54,457 bases of DNA. Source: an uncultured Oscillospiraceae bacterium (GTDB taxonomy: Bacteria > Bacillota > Clostridia > Oscillospirales > Oscillospiraceae). The notes beneath the pieces were generated by a model. That model was not told the origin of the DNA, ran no database searches, and saw only the letters and a list, made by a program, of their open reading frames with translations. The position numbers and the translations under genes are program-made. Shown here piece after piece: positions 40,642-49,101 of the stretch. Position 1 is the first letter of the stretch. Every line of letters starts with the position of its first letter. The stretch lies in the NCBI GenBank assembly GCA_934591705.1, contig CAKTPM010000012.1, forward strand, positions 1 through 54,457, given 5' to 3'.

Positions 40642-41937
40642 TTGAATCAGTACATTATTCGCGGCGGCCGTCCCCTGTTCGGCGAGGTCACCATCAGCGG
40701 CGCGAAGAACGCCGCCGTGGCCATCATTCCCGCCGCGCTTCTGGTGGATGGCGTATGCCGCATTGAGAATATCCCGCAGATCAGCGATGTGACGCTTTTC
40801 TTCTCCATCCTGGAGGAGCTGGGCGCCCGGGTCCGTATTTTGAATGACCACGCCGTGGAGCTGGACTGCCACGCTATCGCCACCACCCATGCCAACTATG
40901 ACCTGGCCCGCCGCATCCGGGCCAGCTACTACCTGCTGGGCGCCCTGCTGGGCCGCTTTGGCGAGGCCACCGTGGGCCTGCCCGGGGGCTGCAACTTCGG
41001 CGGCACCCGGCCCATCGACCAGCACATCAAGGGCTTCACCGCCCTGGGCGCCGAGGTCAGCGTCACCGGCGGCAGCGTATATGCCAAGGCGAAGAATGCC
41101 CGGCTGAAGGGCGCCAGCGTGTATCTCGATGTCGTGTCCGTGGGCGCCACCATGAACATCATGATGGCCGCTGTGCTGGCGGAGGGCACCACCACCATCG
41201 AGAACGCCGCCAGGGAGCCCCACATCGTGGACCTGGCCAACTTCCTCAACTCCATGGGCGCCGATGTCAAGGGCGCCGGCACCGACTCCATCCGCATCCG
41301 GGGCGTGGAGCGCCTCAGCGGCGGGGCCTATGCCATCATCCCCGACCAGATCGAGGCCGGCACCTACATGACCGCCGTGGCGGCCACCGGCGGCCAGGTG
41401 CTCATCAAGAATGTCATCCCCAAGCACATGGACTGCATCAGCGCCAAGCTGATGGAGATGGGCGTGGAGATCGAGGAAAACGACGATACGCTTCTCGTGC
41501 GCCGCAGCCGTCCCCTGGTGCGGGCCAATGTGAAGACCATGCCCTACCCCGGCTTCCCCACGGATATGCAGCCCCAGATCACCACGGTGCTGGCTCTGGC
41601 GGAGGGCACCAGTGTGGTCACCGAGAGCGTGTGGTCCAGCCGCTTTAAGTATGTCGACGAGCTCAAGCGCATGGGCGCCAACATCCAGGTGGACGGCAAG
41701 GTGGCCGTCATCGAGGGTGTGGATCACTTCACAGGCGCCCCCATCCAGGCCCCCGATCTGCGGGCCGGCGCGGCCCTGGTCATCGCGGGCCTGGCCGCCC
41801 GGGGCACCACCGAGGTCACCCAGGTGCAGTATATCGAGCGGGGCTATGAGAACATCGTGGAGAAGCTGCGCCGTCTGGGCGCGGACATCCGCATGGTCAC
41901 CATCCCCGGCGGCAGCAGAGAGGAAAGCATCGGTTAA
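40642..41937 (+). CDS. murA: UDP-N-acetylglucosamine 1-carboxyvinyltransferase
   Basis: First committed enzyme of peptidoglycan synthesis; it transfers enolpyruvate from PEP to UDP-GlcNAc. At 431 residues it has the normal length. The start is TTG 40642, behind AGAGAGGGTGCCACT. Catalytic Lys22-Asn23 lie in SGAKNAAVAI. The PEP-binding Cys117 lies in GGCNFGGTRPIDQH, so it should be fosfomycin-sensitive in principle. The catalytic Asp motif FPTDMQPQ is present. It begins a run of co-directional genes reaching the phosphosugar mutase. Confidence 0.96.
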   Translation: MNQYIIRGGRPLFGEVTISGAKNAAVAIIPAALLVDGVCRIENIPQISDVTLFFSILEELGARVRILNDHAVELDCHAIATTHANYDLARRIRASYYLLGALLGRFGEATVGLPGGCNFGGTRPIDQHIKGFTALGAEVSVTGGSVYAKAKNARLKGASVYLDVVSVGATMNIMMAAVLAEGTTTIENAAREPHIVDLANFLNSMGADVKGAGTDSIRIRGVERLSGGAYAIIPDQIEAGTYMTAVAATGGQVLIKNVIPKHMDCISAKLMEMGVEIEENDDTLLVRRSRPLVRANVKTMPYPGFPTDMQPQITTVLALAEGTSVVTESVWSSRFKYVDELKRMGANIQVDGKVAVIEGVDHFTGAPIQAPDLRAGAALVIAGLAARGTTEVTQVQYIERGYENIVEKLRRLGADIRMVTIPGGSREESIG

Positions 41938-42006
41938 CAACAGGACAAGCATGCGCTCGTTGGGGATCTCTGACGGGCGCTGCTTTTACCCCGTGAGGTA
42001 GCATCA

Positions 42007-42792
42007 TTGATCACACTACATACCTTCGCCAGCGGCTCGGAGGGCAACTGCCTGCTGCTGTCCGCTCCCGGCGTACATTTTTTGGTGGATGCCGGCATCT
42101 CCTGCCGCCGCATCCGGAGCTGCCTGCAGGAGCTGGGGCTCACCCTCTCCGACCTGTCCGGCGTCCTTGTCACCCACAGCCACGGCGACCATACCCGCGG
42201 CCTGCAGACCCTGTGCAAAACCGCGGCGGTGCCGGTCTATGCCAGCGGCGCCACCGGCGCGGCCATCGCCGCGCCCCACATTGCCCCCTGCCTGCGGCGC
42301 ATCGAGCCAGGGGATGTTTTTCCCCTGGGAGCGGTACGGGTGACGGTGTTCCCCACCAGTCACGATGCCCCCGGCAGCGTGGACTTTCGCTTTGACTGCG
42401 GCGGCTGCAGCGCCGGGGTCCTCACCGACACCGGCTATGTCACCGACGAGGCGGCCGAGGCCCTCCGGGGGGTGGAGCTGCTGGTGCTGGAGAGCAACCA
42501 CGATGTGCTGCGCCTGAAGTCCGGGCCCTACCCCTATTCCCTGCAGCAGCGCATCTTAGGGGACCTGGGCCACCTGAGCAACGCGGCCGCTGCCCGCTTT
42601 GCCGCGGAGATGGCGTCCTTCGGCACCCGGCGATTCATCCTGGCCCACCTGAGCCGGGAGAACAACACCCCCCAGCTGGCCTTAGAGGCCGTGACGGAGG
42701 CGCTGGCCCCCTTTCCCTGCGAGGTGGCCCTGGCCCCCCGCAGCGGTGTGAGCAGCGCCTATCAGACGGAGGGATCACTATGCAGAAGATAA
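42007..42792 (+). CDS. MBL-fold metallohydrolase, WalJ/YycJ-like
   Basis: Cytoplasmic metallo-beta-lactamase-fold hydrolase of 261 residues. The start appears to be TTG 42007 (reading MITLHTFASGSEGNC). The metal site HSHGDH and later TSHDAPGS, GVLTDTGY and LESNHD motifs match the YycJ/WalJ family, a putative 5'-3' exonuclease linked to cell-wall and DNA-repair traits in Bacilli. In many Firmicutes it sits near rlmH, as it does here (13-base overlap). There is no walRK system in the window. Confidence 0.88.
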   Translation: MITLHTFASGSEGNCLLLSAPGVHFLVDAGISCRRIRSCLQELGLTLSDLSGVLVTHSHGDHTRGLQTLCKTAAVPVYASGATGAAIAAPHIAPCLRRIEPGDVFPLGAVRVTVFPTSHDAPGSVDFRFDCGGCSAGVLTDTGYVTDEAAEALRGVELLVLESNHDVLRLKSGPYPYSLQQRILGDLGHLSNAAAARFAAEMASFGTRRFILAHLSRENNTPQLALEAVTEALAPFPCEVALAPRSGVSSAYQTEGSLCRR

Positions 42793-43262
42793 ACATTCTC
42801 TGTGTGGGCAAGCTCAAGGAGCGGTTTTACACGGAGGCGGCGGCAGAATACCAAAAGCGCCTGCAGCGGCACTGCCGGCTGGAGCTTACAGAGCTGCCGG
42901 AGAGCCGCCTCAGCGAGAACCCCTCCCCGGCGGACATTGAAAAAGCCCTGGCCGCCGAGGCGGCCCTGATCCGGGAGAGACTGCCCCGGGGCGGCGCGGT
43001 CATCGCCCTTTGCATCGAAGGCAAGCCCTGCTCCAGCGAGGAGCTGTCCCGGCGCATCCTGGATTATGGCGTGGCGGGGAAAACCGCCGTGAGCTTCCTC
43101 ATCGGCGGCAGCTTCGGGCTGGACGCCGGGCTGAAGCGGGAGGCGGACTATCGCCTGTCCATGTCTCCCATGACCTTTCCCCACCATATGGCCCGGGTGA
43201 TGCTCTTGGAGCAGGTCTATCGGGCCTATCAGATCGCCGAAGGCACAAGGTACCATAAATAA
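42780..43262 (+). CDS. rlmH: 23S rRNA (pseudouridine-1915-N3)-methyltransferase
   Basis: SPOUT-class methyltransferase acting on helix 69 of 23S rRNA in 70S ribosomes; 160 residues, the exact family length. The knot motifs FLIGGSFGLD and RLSMSPMTFPHHMARVMLLE, and the ending QVYRAYQIAEGTRYHK, are diagnostic. It overlaps the preceding hydrolase gene. Confidence 0.97.
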   Translation: MQKINILCVGKLKERFYTEAAAEYQKRLQRHCRLELTELPESRLSENPSPADIEKALAAEAALIRERLPRGGAVIALCIEGKPCSSEELSRRILDYGVAGKTAVSFLIGGSFGLDAGLKREADYRLSMSPMTFPHHMARVMLLEQVYRAYQIAEGTRYHK

Positions 43263-43283
43263 TACTTTTCGGGAGGTTTTGTG

Positions 43284-43652
43284 ATGAACGAGTTTGATGT
43301 CTTGGCCGCCGCCGAAACCGCGAAAAACGGCGAGCTGCCGCAGAATTTTTGGAATGAGCTCTCCTCCGGCTGGCACTTTGGCCGCAAGGAGCCGGACTGG
43401 CCGACAGACGAAAAGGGAGAAAAGGAAAAGGCCGTGCTTTTGAAATCCACCTTCGACTCCCCGGCGGAGACGGACCTGACCATTTCCCTTTTGGCCTCCT
43501 GCGGCATCCCCTGCTTTAAGTATTACGCCAAGGAGGGCGGCGCAGGGAAGCTCATCAACGGCTTTTCCGGCTACGGCGCCGACCTCTATGTCCCCGAGAG
43601 CCGCCTCCAGGAGGCACGGGACATTTTGAACGCACCCCCCATGGAAGAATGA
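43284..43652 (+). CDS. DUF2007-like hypothetical protein
   Basis: Cytoplasmic protein of 122 residues and unknown function. I chose ATG 43284, seven bases after GGGAGG, over the GTG at 43281. The first 45 residues are hydrophilic. The C-terminal half (LLKSTFDSPAETDLTISLLA; SGYGADLYVPESRLQEARDIL) matches the DUF2007 pattern, a small ferredoxin-like fold once called a putative signal transducer. It lies between rlmH and the mutase gene, 15 bases before the next start. Confidence 0.78.
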   Translation: MNEFDVLAAAETAKNGELPQNFWNELSSGWHFGRKEPDWPTDEKGEKEKAVLLKSTFDSPAETDLTISLLASCGIPCFKYYAKEGGAGKLINGFSGYGADLYVPESRLQEARDILNAPPMEE

Positions 43653-43666
43653 AAGGAGCAACACCT

Positions 43667-45400
43667 ATGGACTATCGCAAGGAATATGAAAAGTGGCTGC
43701 ACAGCGGCGTGCTCACTCCGGCCGAGCAGGCGGAGTTAGAGGCCATCGCCGGGGATGACAAGGAGATCAAGTCCCGGTTCTTCGCGCCCCTGGAGTTCGG
43801 CACCGCCGGCCTGCGGGGCACCATGAAGATGGGGCTGCACCAGATGAATGTGTATGTCATCCGCTGGGCCACCCAGGGCTTTGCCAATGTCATCGCCGCC
43901 GAGGGTGAGGAGGCCAAGAAAAAGGGCGTGGCCCTGTGCATGGACTGCCGCAACCACTCCATGGAGTTTGCCCGGGCCGCCGCGGAGGTCTGCGCCGCCA
44001 ACGGTATCCGGGTGCGGATCTTCGAGTCCCTGCGGCCCACGCCGGAGCTGAGCTTCGCCGTGCGGGAATACGGCTGCCAGGCGGGCATCAACATCACCGC
44101 CAGCCACAACCCCAAGGAGTATAACGGCTACAAGGTCTACTGGGCCGACGGGGCCCAGCTGCCCCCCCAGCACGCCGCCGCCATCGCCAAGGAGCTGGAG
44201 CATATCGACATCTTCACCGGCGTGCGGCGCATGGACTTTGACGGGGCCGTACAAGCCGGGCTCATCACCACCATGGGCCAGGACACCGACCGGGCCTTCA
44301 TGGCCCATGTGATGGCCATGGTCAACGACCGGGATTGCGTGGCCCAGGTGGCGGACACCTTCAAGGTGGTCTACACGCCCTTCCACGGCTGCGGCTACAA
44401 GCTGGTGCCCGAGGCCCTGCGGGGGCTGGGCATCCGCCACCTCTACCCCGTGGAGGAGCAGATGGTCATCGACGGCGACTTCCCCACCGTGGAGTCCCCC
44501 AACCCGGAAAACCCCGAGGGCTTCTACCTGGCCATTGCGCTGGCTGACAAGGTGGGCGCCGACTTTATTCTGGGCACCGACCCGGACAGTGACCGGGTGG
44601 GCATCATGGTCCGGGACGGTGCCGGCAAGTTCGTGCCCGTCACCGGCAATCAGACCGGCGTTCTGATGGCCGATTACCTCATCGGCGCCCTGCGGCGCAG
44701 CGGCCGGATGCCGGAGAAGCCCTACTTCCTCAAGAGCATCGTCACCACCGATATGGCCCGGGCGGTCTGCGAGGCCAACGGCGTCACCTGCTGCGATACC
44801 TTCACCGGCTTTAAGTTCATGGCGGAGAAGAAAAACGCCCTGGAGGCCGCCGGAGAGGGTGAGGTCATCATGTCCTATGAGGAGAGCTACGGCTACATGC
44901 TGGGAGACTTTGTCCGGGATAAGGACGCCGTCACCGCCTCTTTGGTGCTCACGGAGATGGCCGCCTGGTATGCCGCCCGGCGCATGACCCTCTTTGACGC
45001 CCTCCATGCCCTCTATGAGAAATACGGCTGGTACGGCGAGAAGACCCACAACCTGGTGATGCCGGGCTTAGACGGCTTGGAGCGCATGGCCAAGCTGATG
45101 AAGACCCTGCGCCAGACCCCGCCCACGGAGATCTCCGGCGTGGCGGTGCGCCTGCGCAAGGACTATCAGGACGGCTCCGCGGTGGAGACCGCCACCGGCA
45201 AGGTGTCCGCCATGGAGCTCTCCGGCAGCAATGTGCTGCGCTATGAGCTGGCCGACGGCACCTCCCTCATCGTGCGGCCCAGCGGCACCGAGCCCAAGAT
45301 CAAGGTCTACATCCTCACCAAGGGCGCCGACGCCGCAGAGCGGGATGAGAACATCGCCAAGTACAGCCGCTGGGTGGACACCCTCACCCATATGGTCTGA
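43667..45400 (+). CDS. Phosphoglucomutase/phosphomannomutase (alpha-D-phosphohexomutase)
   Basis: Interconverts hexose 1- and 6-phosphates; 577 residues, the long PgcA-like form. I chose ATG 43667 (MDYRKEYEKWLHSG), after AAAGGAGCAACACCT. Key motifs are GTAGLRGTM near the start, the phosphoserine loop TASHNPKEYNGYK, the metal loop DPDSDRVG, the sugar-binding EESYGYMLG, and the C-terminal phosphate loop RPSGTEPKIK. Likely roles are glycogen or cell-envelope glycan precursor supply. Confidence 0.94.
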   Translation: MDYRKEYEKWLHSGVLTPAEQAELEAIAGDDKEIKSRFFAPLEFGTAGLRGTMKMGLHQMNVYVIRWATQGFANVIAAEGEEAKKKGVALCMDCRNHSMEFARAAAEVCAANGIRVRIFESLRPTPELSFAVREYGCQAGINITASHNPKEYNGYKVYWADGAQLPPQHAAAIAKELEHIDIFTGVRRMDFDGAVQAGLITTMGQDTDRAFMAHVMAMVNDRDCVAQVADTFKVVYTPFHGCGYKLVPEALRGLGIRHLYPVEEQMVIDGDFPTVESPNPENPEGFYLAIALADKVGADFILGTDPDSDRVGIMVRDGAGKFVPVTGNQTGVLMADYLIGALRRSGRMPEKPYFLKSIVTTDMARAVCEANGVTCCDTFTGFKFMAEKKNALEAAGEGEVIMSYEESYGYMLGDFVRDKDAVTASLVLTEMAAWYAARRMTLFDALHALYEKYGWYGEKTHNLVMPGLDGLERMAKLMKTLRQTPPTEISGVAVRLRKDYQDGSAVETATGKVSAMELSGSNVLRYELADGTSLIVRPSGTEPKIKVYILTKGADAAERDENIAKYSRWVDTLTHMV

Positions 45401-45416
45401 GGGCCCCTCTTTGGTA

Positions 45417-45443
45417 TTGACAGGCCGCGCCTGTTGATATAAA
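45417..45443 (+). promoter_or_regulatory. Promoter of the 5'-nucleotidase gene
   Basis: TTGACA (45417-45422) with TATAAA (45438-45443) at 15 bases, or TAAAAA (45440-45445) at 17 bases. Confidence 0.55.
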
Positions 45444-45485
45444 AATCGGAAGAAAATGAGAAAGTAAGAAAAGGAGATTTTGCAG

Positions 45486-47111
45486 ATGAAAAAGCTTCTT
45501 GCGCTGGTTCTTGCTCTGCTGATGGCCCTGTCCCTGGTGGCCTGCGGCGAGCAGACCCCCACCGGCGAATACGCCGGCAAAACCATTGTCCTGCACACCA
45601 ACGATGTCCACGGCAATATTGCCTACTATGCCTACATCGCCGGCTTGAAGGACCAGTACGCCGCCGAGGGCGCCGAGGTCATTTTGGCCGACGCCGGCGA
45701 CTTCAGCCAGGGCACCGTGTATGTCAGCTCCTCCAAGGGCGCCGATGCCGTGACCATGCTCAACGCCGCGGGCTACGATGTGCTGACCCTGGGCAACCAT
45801 GAGTTTGACTACGGCTGGGCCCAGGCCAAGGAGAACCTGGCCGCCTTCAACGGCAAGGTCGTTTGCGCCAATGTGCTGGAGAACGGCGCCCCCATCTATG
45901 ACGGCCACACCATCATCAAGAAGGGCCGCGTAAAGATCGGCTTCTTCGGCCTGGATACCCCCGAGGCCCAGACCAAGGCCAATCCCGCCCTGATCCAGGG
46001 CCTGACCTTCCTGGCCGGCGAGGAGCTCTATGCCTGCGCCCAGGCCCAGGCGGACGCCCTGAAGAAGGAGGGCGCTGATATTGTCATCTGCCTGGCGCAC
46101 CTGGGCATGGATGAGTCCTCCGCTCCCAACCGCTCCACCGACCTGCTGGCCAACACCACCGGCATCGACTTCATCATCGACGGCCATTCCCACACCATGG
46201 CCGTGGCCACCGCCGAGACCCCCATCCAGTCCACCGAGAGCAACCTGGCCTACATCGGCATGGTGACCATCGACAACAAGACCAAGGCCATCGAGGGCTA
46301 TGACCTGCTGCCCACCCCCGTGGAGGTGAAGGAGGGCGAGGAGGCCCCCGTCATCGAGATGCCCACCAATGCCGCCGTGGCCGCCGCTGCCCAGGAGATC
46401 ATGGACCGCATCGACGCTGAGTACGGCACCGTGTTCGCCAAGAGCGAGGTGACGCTCAACGGCGAGAAGGCCCCCAACGGCAACCGCGACAGCGAGACCA
46501 ACAACGGTGACATCATCACCGACTCCATGCTCTGGGCCCTGACCGAGCAGCAGCCCGGCAGCATCGAGGGTGTTGATGCCGCCAACATCGTGGCCATCAC
46601 CAACGGCGGCGGCATCCGGGCCGCCATCAACCCCGGCGACATCACCAAGAAGGATGTCAAGACCGTGCTGCCCTTCGGCAACACGCTGGCGGTGGTGTAT
46701 GTCAAGGGCAGCGTGCTGCTGGAAGCCCTGGAGGCCTCCACCTTCTGCACCCCCGAGTCCGTGGGCGCCTTCCCCCAGACCGCCGGCATGGAGTGGACCC
46801 TGAACACCAAGGCCGCCTTTGACCAGGGCGATGCCTATCCCGACTCCACCTATTTTGCTCCCAAGAGCATCAACCGCGTGAGCATCCAGAGCGTCAACGG
46901 CAAGGCCTTTGATGAGAACGCCGAGTACGCCGTCATCACCAACAACTTCCTGGCCGCCGGCGGCGACACCTACTACGCCTTCGCCGCCTCCTCCGGCTAT
47001 GACACCGGCCTGGCCATGGACGAGGTCCTCATGGCCTACATCACCGAGAAGCTGGGCGGCACCATCGGCGCCGACTATGCCGAGCCCCAGGGCCGCATGA
47101 CCCTGAAGTAA
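45486..47111 (+). CDS. Lipoprotein 5'-nucleotidase / metallophosphatase (UshA/YfkN type)
   Basis: Predicted surface nucleotidase of 541 residues that hydrolyses nucleoside phosphates or related esters. ATG 45486 is nine bases after AAGGAG. A lipoprotein signal ends SLVAC (Cys20). The metallophosphatase domain has HTNDVHGN, DAGDFSQG, LGNHEFDYG and DGHSHT with the metal ligands. The C-terminal 5'-nucleotidase domain has TNGGGIRAAINPGD and FGNTLAVV, plus the substrate-stacking region near AGGDTYYAFA. It likely salvages phosphate and nucleosides at the cell surface. It stands alone between a promoter and a terminator. Confidence 0.94.
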   Translation: MKKLLALVLALLMALSLVACGEQTPTGEYAGKTIVLHTNDVHGNIAYYAYIAGLKDQYAAEGAEVILADAGDFSQGTVYVSSSKGADAVTMLNAAGYDVLTLGNHEFDYGWAQAKENLAAFNGKVVCANVLENGAPIYDGHTIIKKGRVKIGFFGLDTPEAQTKANPALIQGLTFLAGEELYACAQAQADALKKEGADIVICLAHLGMDESSAPNRSTDLLANTTGIDFIIDGHSHTMAVATAETPIQSTESNLAYIGMVTIDNKTKAIEGYDLLPTPVEVKEGEEAPVIEMPTNAAVAAAAQEIMDRIDAEYGTVFAKSEVTLNGEKAPNGNRDSETNNGDIITDSMLWALTEQQPGSIEGVDAANIVAITNGGGIRAAINPGDITKKDVKTVLPFGNTLAVVYVKGSVLLEALEASTFCTPESVGAFPQTAGMEWTLNTKAAFDQGDAYPDSTYFAPKSINRVSIQSVNGKAFDENAEYAVITNNFLAAGGDTYYAFAASSGYDTGLAMDEVLMAYITEKLGGTIGADYAEPQGRMTLK

Positions 47112-47130
47112 GTCATTCCCCAGACATGAT

Positions 47131-47160
47131 AAAAGGACGCATCGCAGGATGCGTCCTTTT
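47131..47160. terminator. Bidirectional terminator between nucleotidase and SGNH genes
   Basis: AAAAGGACGCATC, loop GCAG, GATGCGTCCTTTT, usable from both strands. Confidence 0.92.
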
Positions 47161-47177
47161 CCTATGCACTTAAGCGC

Positions 47178-47855
47178 TCAGGCGCTGGCTCCCGCCGCCG
47201 CCAAGATATCAAAGAGCTTCCGGTAGCCGGGCATGGCCATGTGGATGCCGTCCTGGGCCAGGAGCTTGCCCAGATCCCGCTCGCAGACAAACTTCTCCCG
47301 CACCGACAAAAGGGGCACGCCCTCGGACATGGCCAGCCGGGCGGCGGCGTCGGAATAGAGCTCCTGGTGGCGGTAGATCATCTGCACCTCCCGAAGCCAG
47401 GACATGATGGCCTCCCGGGAGAGGCCGTCCCGGCAGATGTGGGCAAGATACCGGGCCGCGTCAATGGGCGGCAGGGTCATCATCACGGGCTTGACGCCCT
47501 TTTGCCGCAGAGTGTCCAGCATCTCCTTCATCAGCCGCAGAAACTCCGGCAGGGGCGTGTGGGGCAGGTGCTCCCCCTGGGGATCCGCCGCGATGGCGGC
47601 CCAGTCGAAGTCGCAGTCGTTGCCGCCGTAGGTCAAAAGGGCGATGCTGCCGGGCTCCATGCCCTTTTGCACATCCCGCTCCACCAGCTTGCGGCCCTTC
47701 TGCGCCGTGGCGCCCATCATGGCCCGGTTCACTACCCGCTGCGCCAGGGCCGGGTACCAGCTCTCCACCTCGGAGAAGTGGAAGTGGTAGCGCCCGTCCT
47801 CCCCCAGCACCGTGGCCTTCATAATGGAATCGCCGTAAATGTAAAACCGCTTCAT
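47178..47855 (-). CDS. SGNH/GDSL-type hydrolase
   Basis: Cytoplasmic esterase-like protein of 225 residues with no signal peptide. Block I is YGDSIMK (nucleophile Ser10), block III is YGGNDCDF (about residues 85-92), and block V is DGIHMAMPGY with the Asp-His pair. These are the three catalytic blocks of the SGNH superfamily. The natural ester substrate is unknown. It is transcribed away from the DUF1836 gene. Confidence 0.9.
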   Translation of the reverse strand: MKRFYIYGDSIMKATVLGEDGRYHFHFSEVESWYPALAQRVVNRAMMGATAQKGRKLVERDVQKGMEPGSIALLTYGGNDCDFDWAAIAADPQGEHLPHTPLPEFLRLMKEMLDTLRQKGVKPVMMTLPPIDAARYLAHICRDGLSREAIMSWLREVQMIYRHQELYSDAAARLAMSEGVPLLSVREKFVCERDLGKLLAQDGIHMAMPGYRKLFDILAAAGASA

Positions 47856-47878
47856 CCTGCACGCCCCTTTCTCTAACT

Positions 47879-47907
47879 AATATAGTATATTATGTCTCCC
47901 GTGTCAA
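47879..47907 (-). promoter_or_regulatory. Promoter of the SGNH gene
   Basis: On the minus strand TTGACA (47902-47907) and TATATT (47879-47884) are 17 bases apart. Confidence 0.75.
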
Positions 47908-47931
47908 GTGTGACTTTACCTGTTTTTTCTA

Positions 47932-47960
47932 TTGCGTTTTCGCCTCACATCTGCTACAAT
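47932..47960 (+). promoter_or_regulatory. Promoter of the DUF1836 gene
   Basis: TTGCGT (47932-47937), a 17-base spacer and TACAAT (47955-47960) with TGC extended -10. Its -35 box is 25 bases from that of the divergent SGNH promoter. Confidence 0.75.
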
Positions 47961-47987
47961 CGGTGTGATAGAATCGGGAGGTGCTAT

Positions 47988-48611
47988 ATGCAATTCGATC
48001 AAGAGCTGGTTTCCCACAAGCTCAAGCGCTGGGACGCCTATATACAGAACTACCGCCTGCCGGAGTGGGAGGCCATTCCGGACTTCGGCCTCTATATGGA
48101 CCAGGTGGTGGCCCTGACGGAGCAGTATCTCGACTTCATCCCCACGGAAAAGGAGCGCTTCGTCACCCCCTCCACCATCAACAACTATGTGCGCCTGAAG
48201 GTGATGCCCGCCCCGGCGGGCCGCAAGTACTACCGGCTGCACATCGCGTACCTGCTGATCATCCTCACCCTGAAGCAGAGCTTGTCCATCAGCGATATCC
48301 ACCGGGTCATCCCCCCGGATATCTCCGTGGAGCGGCTACAGATCATCTACGGCTACTATTGCCGGATCTTCCACAACCTGTCGCTGTTCTTCATCCGGCA
48401 GGTGCAGTCCGGCGACCACTCCATCCGCAGCGCCCCGGAGGGCTTGAACGGCGCGGAGCTTTTGGTGGTGGAAAGCGCCCTCATCGCCGGGTTCTCCCGG
48501 ATCCTGGCGGAAAAGCTCATCCGCCTGGACGAGGCGGACCCGGAGCGCGTGCTGGCCGCCGAGCAGCAGGAGAGCACCCCGCCGAGCGAAAAAAAGAAGA
48601 AGAAAAAATGA
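47988..48611 (+). CDS. DUF1836-family protein, probable regulator
   Basis: Protein of 207 residues, ATG 47988 behind GGGAGGTGCTAT. The central part matches DUF1836 (RFVTPSTINNYVRLKVMPAP; RLHIAYLLIILTLKQSLSIS in parts), a family with a MerR-like helix-turn-helix and no known targets. The C-terminus ends in six lysines. Those codons form the A-tract that serves as the U-tract of the convergent nifU terminator. Regulation of the divergent SGNH gene is a natural guess. Confidence 0.82.
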   Translation: MQFDQELVSHKLKRWDAYIQNYRLPEWEAIPDFGLYMDQVVALTEQYLDFIPTEKERFVTPSTINNYVRLKVMPAPAGRKYYRLHIAYLLIILTLKQSLSISDIHRVIPPDISVERLQIIYGYYCRIFHNLSLFFIRQVQSGDHSIRSAPEGLNGAELLVVESALIAGFSRILAEKLIRLDEADPERVLAAEQQESTPPSEKKKKKK

Positions 48612-48647
48612 AAACCGCCGCCGCAGAGCCAAAGCCCTGCGGCGGCG
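48600..48647 (-). terminator. Terminator of nifS-nifU
   Basis: An 11-bp stem (CGCCGCCGCAG with CTGCGGCGGCG, 10-base loop; 48616-48647) is followed on the minus strand by TTTTCATTTTTT, which overlaps the end of the DUF1836 gene. Confidence 0.8.
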
Positions 48648-48652
48648 AATTC

Positions 48653-49087
48653 TTATACCATGCGGCAGCCCTCGCAGCCCTCGCAGTCGGGGAATCGGGC
48701 GTGGTCGTAGGGGATGCCGTTTCGGTCGTAGTAGTCCTTGATGGCGGACTTCACGGCCTCCTCGGCCAGTACGCTGCAGTGCAGCTTGTGGGCGGGCAGA
48801 CCGCCCAGGGCGTCCACCACCTGCCGGTTGGTCAGCGCCAGGGCCTCCTCCAGGGTCTTGCCCCGGATCATCTCCGTGGCCATGGAGGACGAGGCGATGG
48901 CGCTGCCGCAGCCGAAGGTCTCGAATTTCGCATCCGCGATCCTGCCGTCCCTGATCTTCAGGTACATCTTCATGATGTCGCCGCACTTGGCGTTGCCCAC
49001 CTGGCCCACCCCGTCGGCGTCCTCGATCTCACCCACATTGCGGGGGTGGAGAAAATGATCCATTACCGTTTCCGTATACAGTGCCAT
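48653..49087 (-). CDS. Iron-sulfur cluster scaffold protein, IscU/NifU type
   Basis: Scaffold on which iron-sulfur clusters are assembled with the upstream desulfurase. I chose ATG 49087 (MALYTETVMDHFLHPRNVG), after AAGGAGG. The cluster ligands are Cys35 with Asp37 (NAKCGD), Cys60 (FETFGCGSAIASSS) and Cys104 (KLHCSVLAEEA). At 144 residues it is IscU-sized but carries an extra C-terminal tail with CEGCEGC, common in Clostridial NifU-like proteins and possibly able to bind metal. It starts 14 bases after nifS. Confidence 0.94.
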   Translation of the reverse strand: MALYTETVMDHFLHPRNVGEIEDADGVGQVGNAKCGDIMKMYLKIRDGRIADAKFETFGCGSAIASSSMATEMIRGKTLEEALALTNRQVVDALGGLPAHKLHCSVLAEEAVKSAIKDYYDRNGIPYDHARFPDCEGCEGCRMV

Positions 49088-49101
49088 AGCGTTTTTCCTC
49101 C

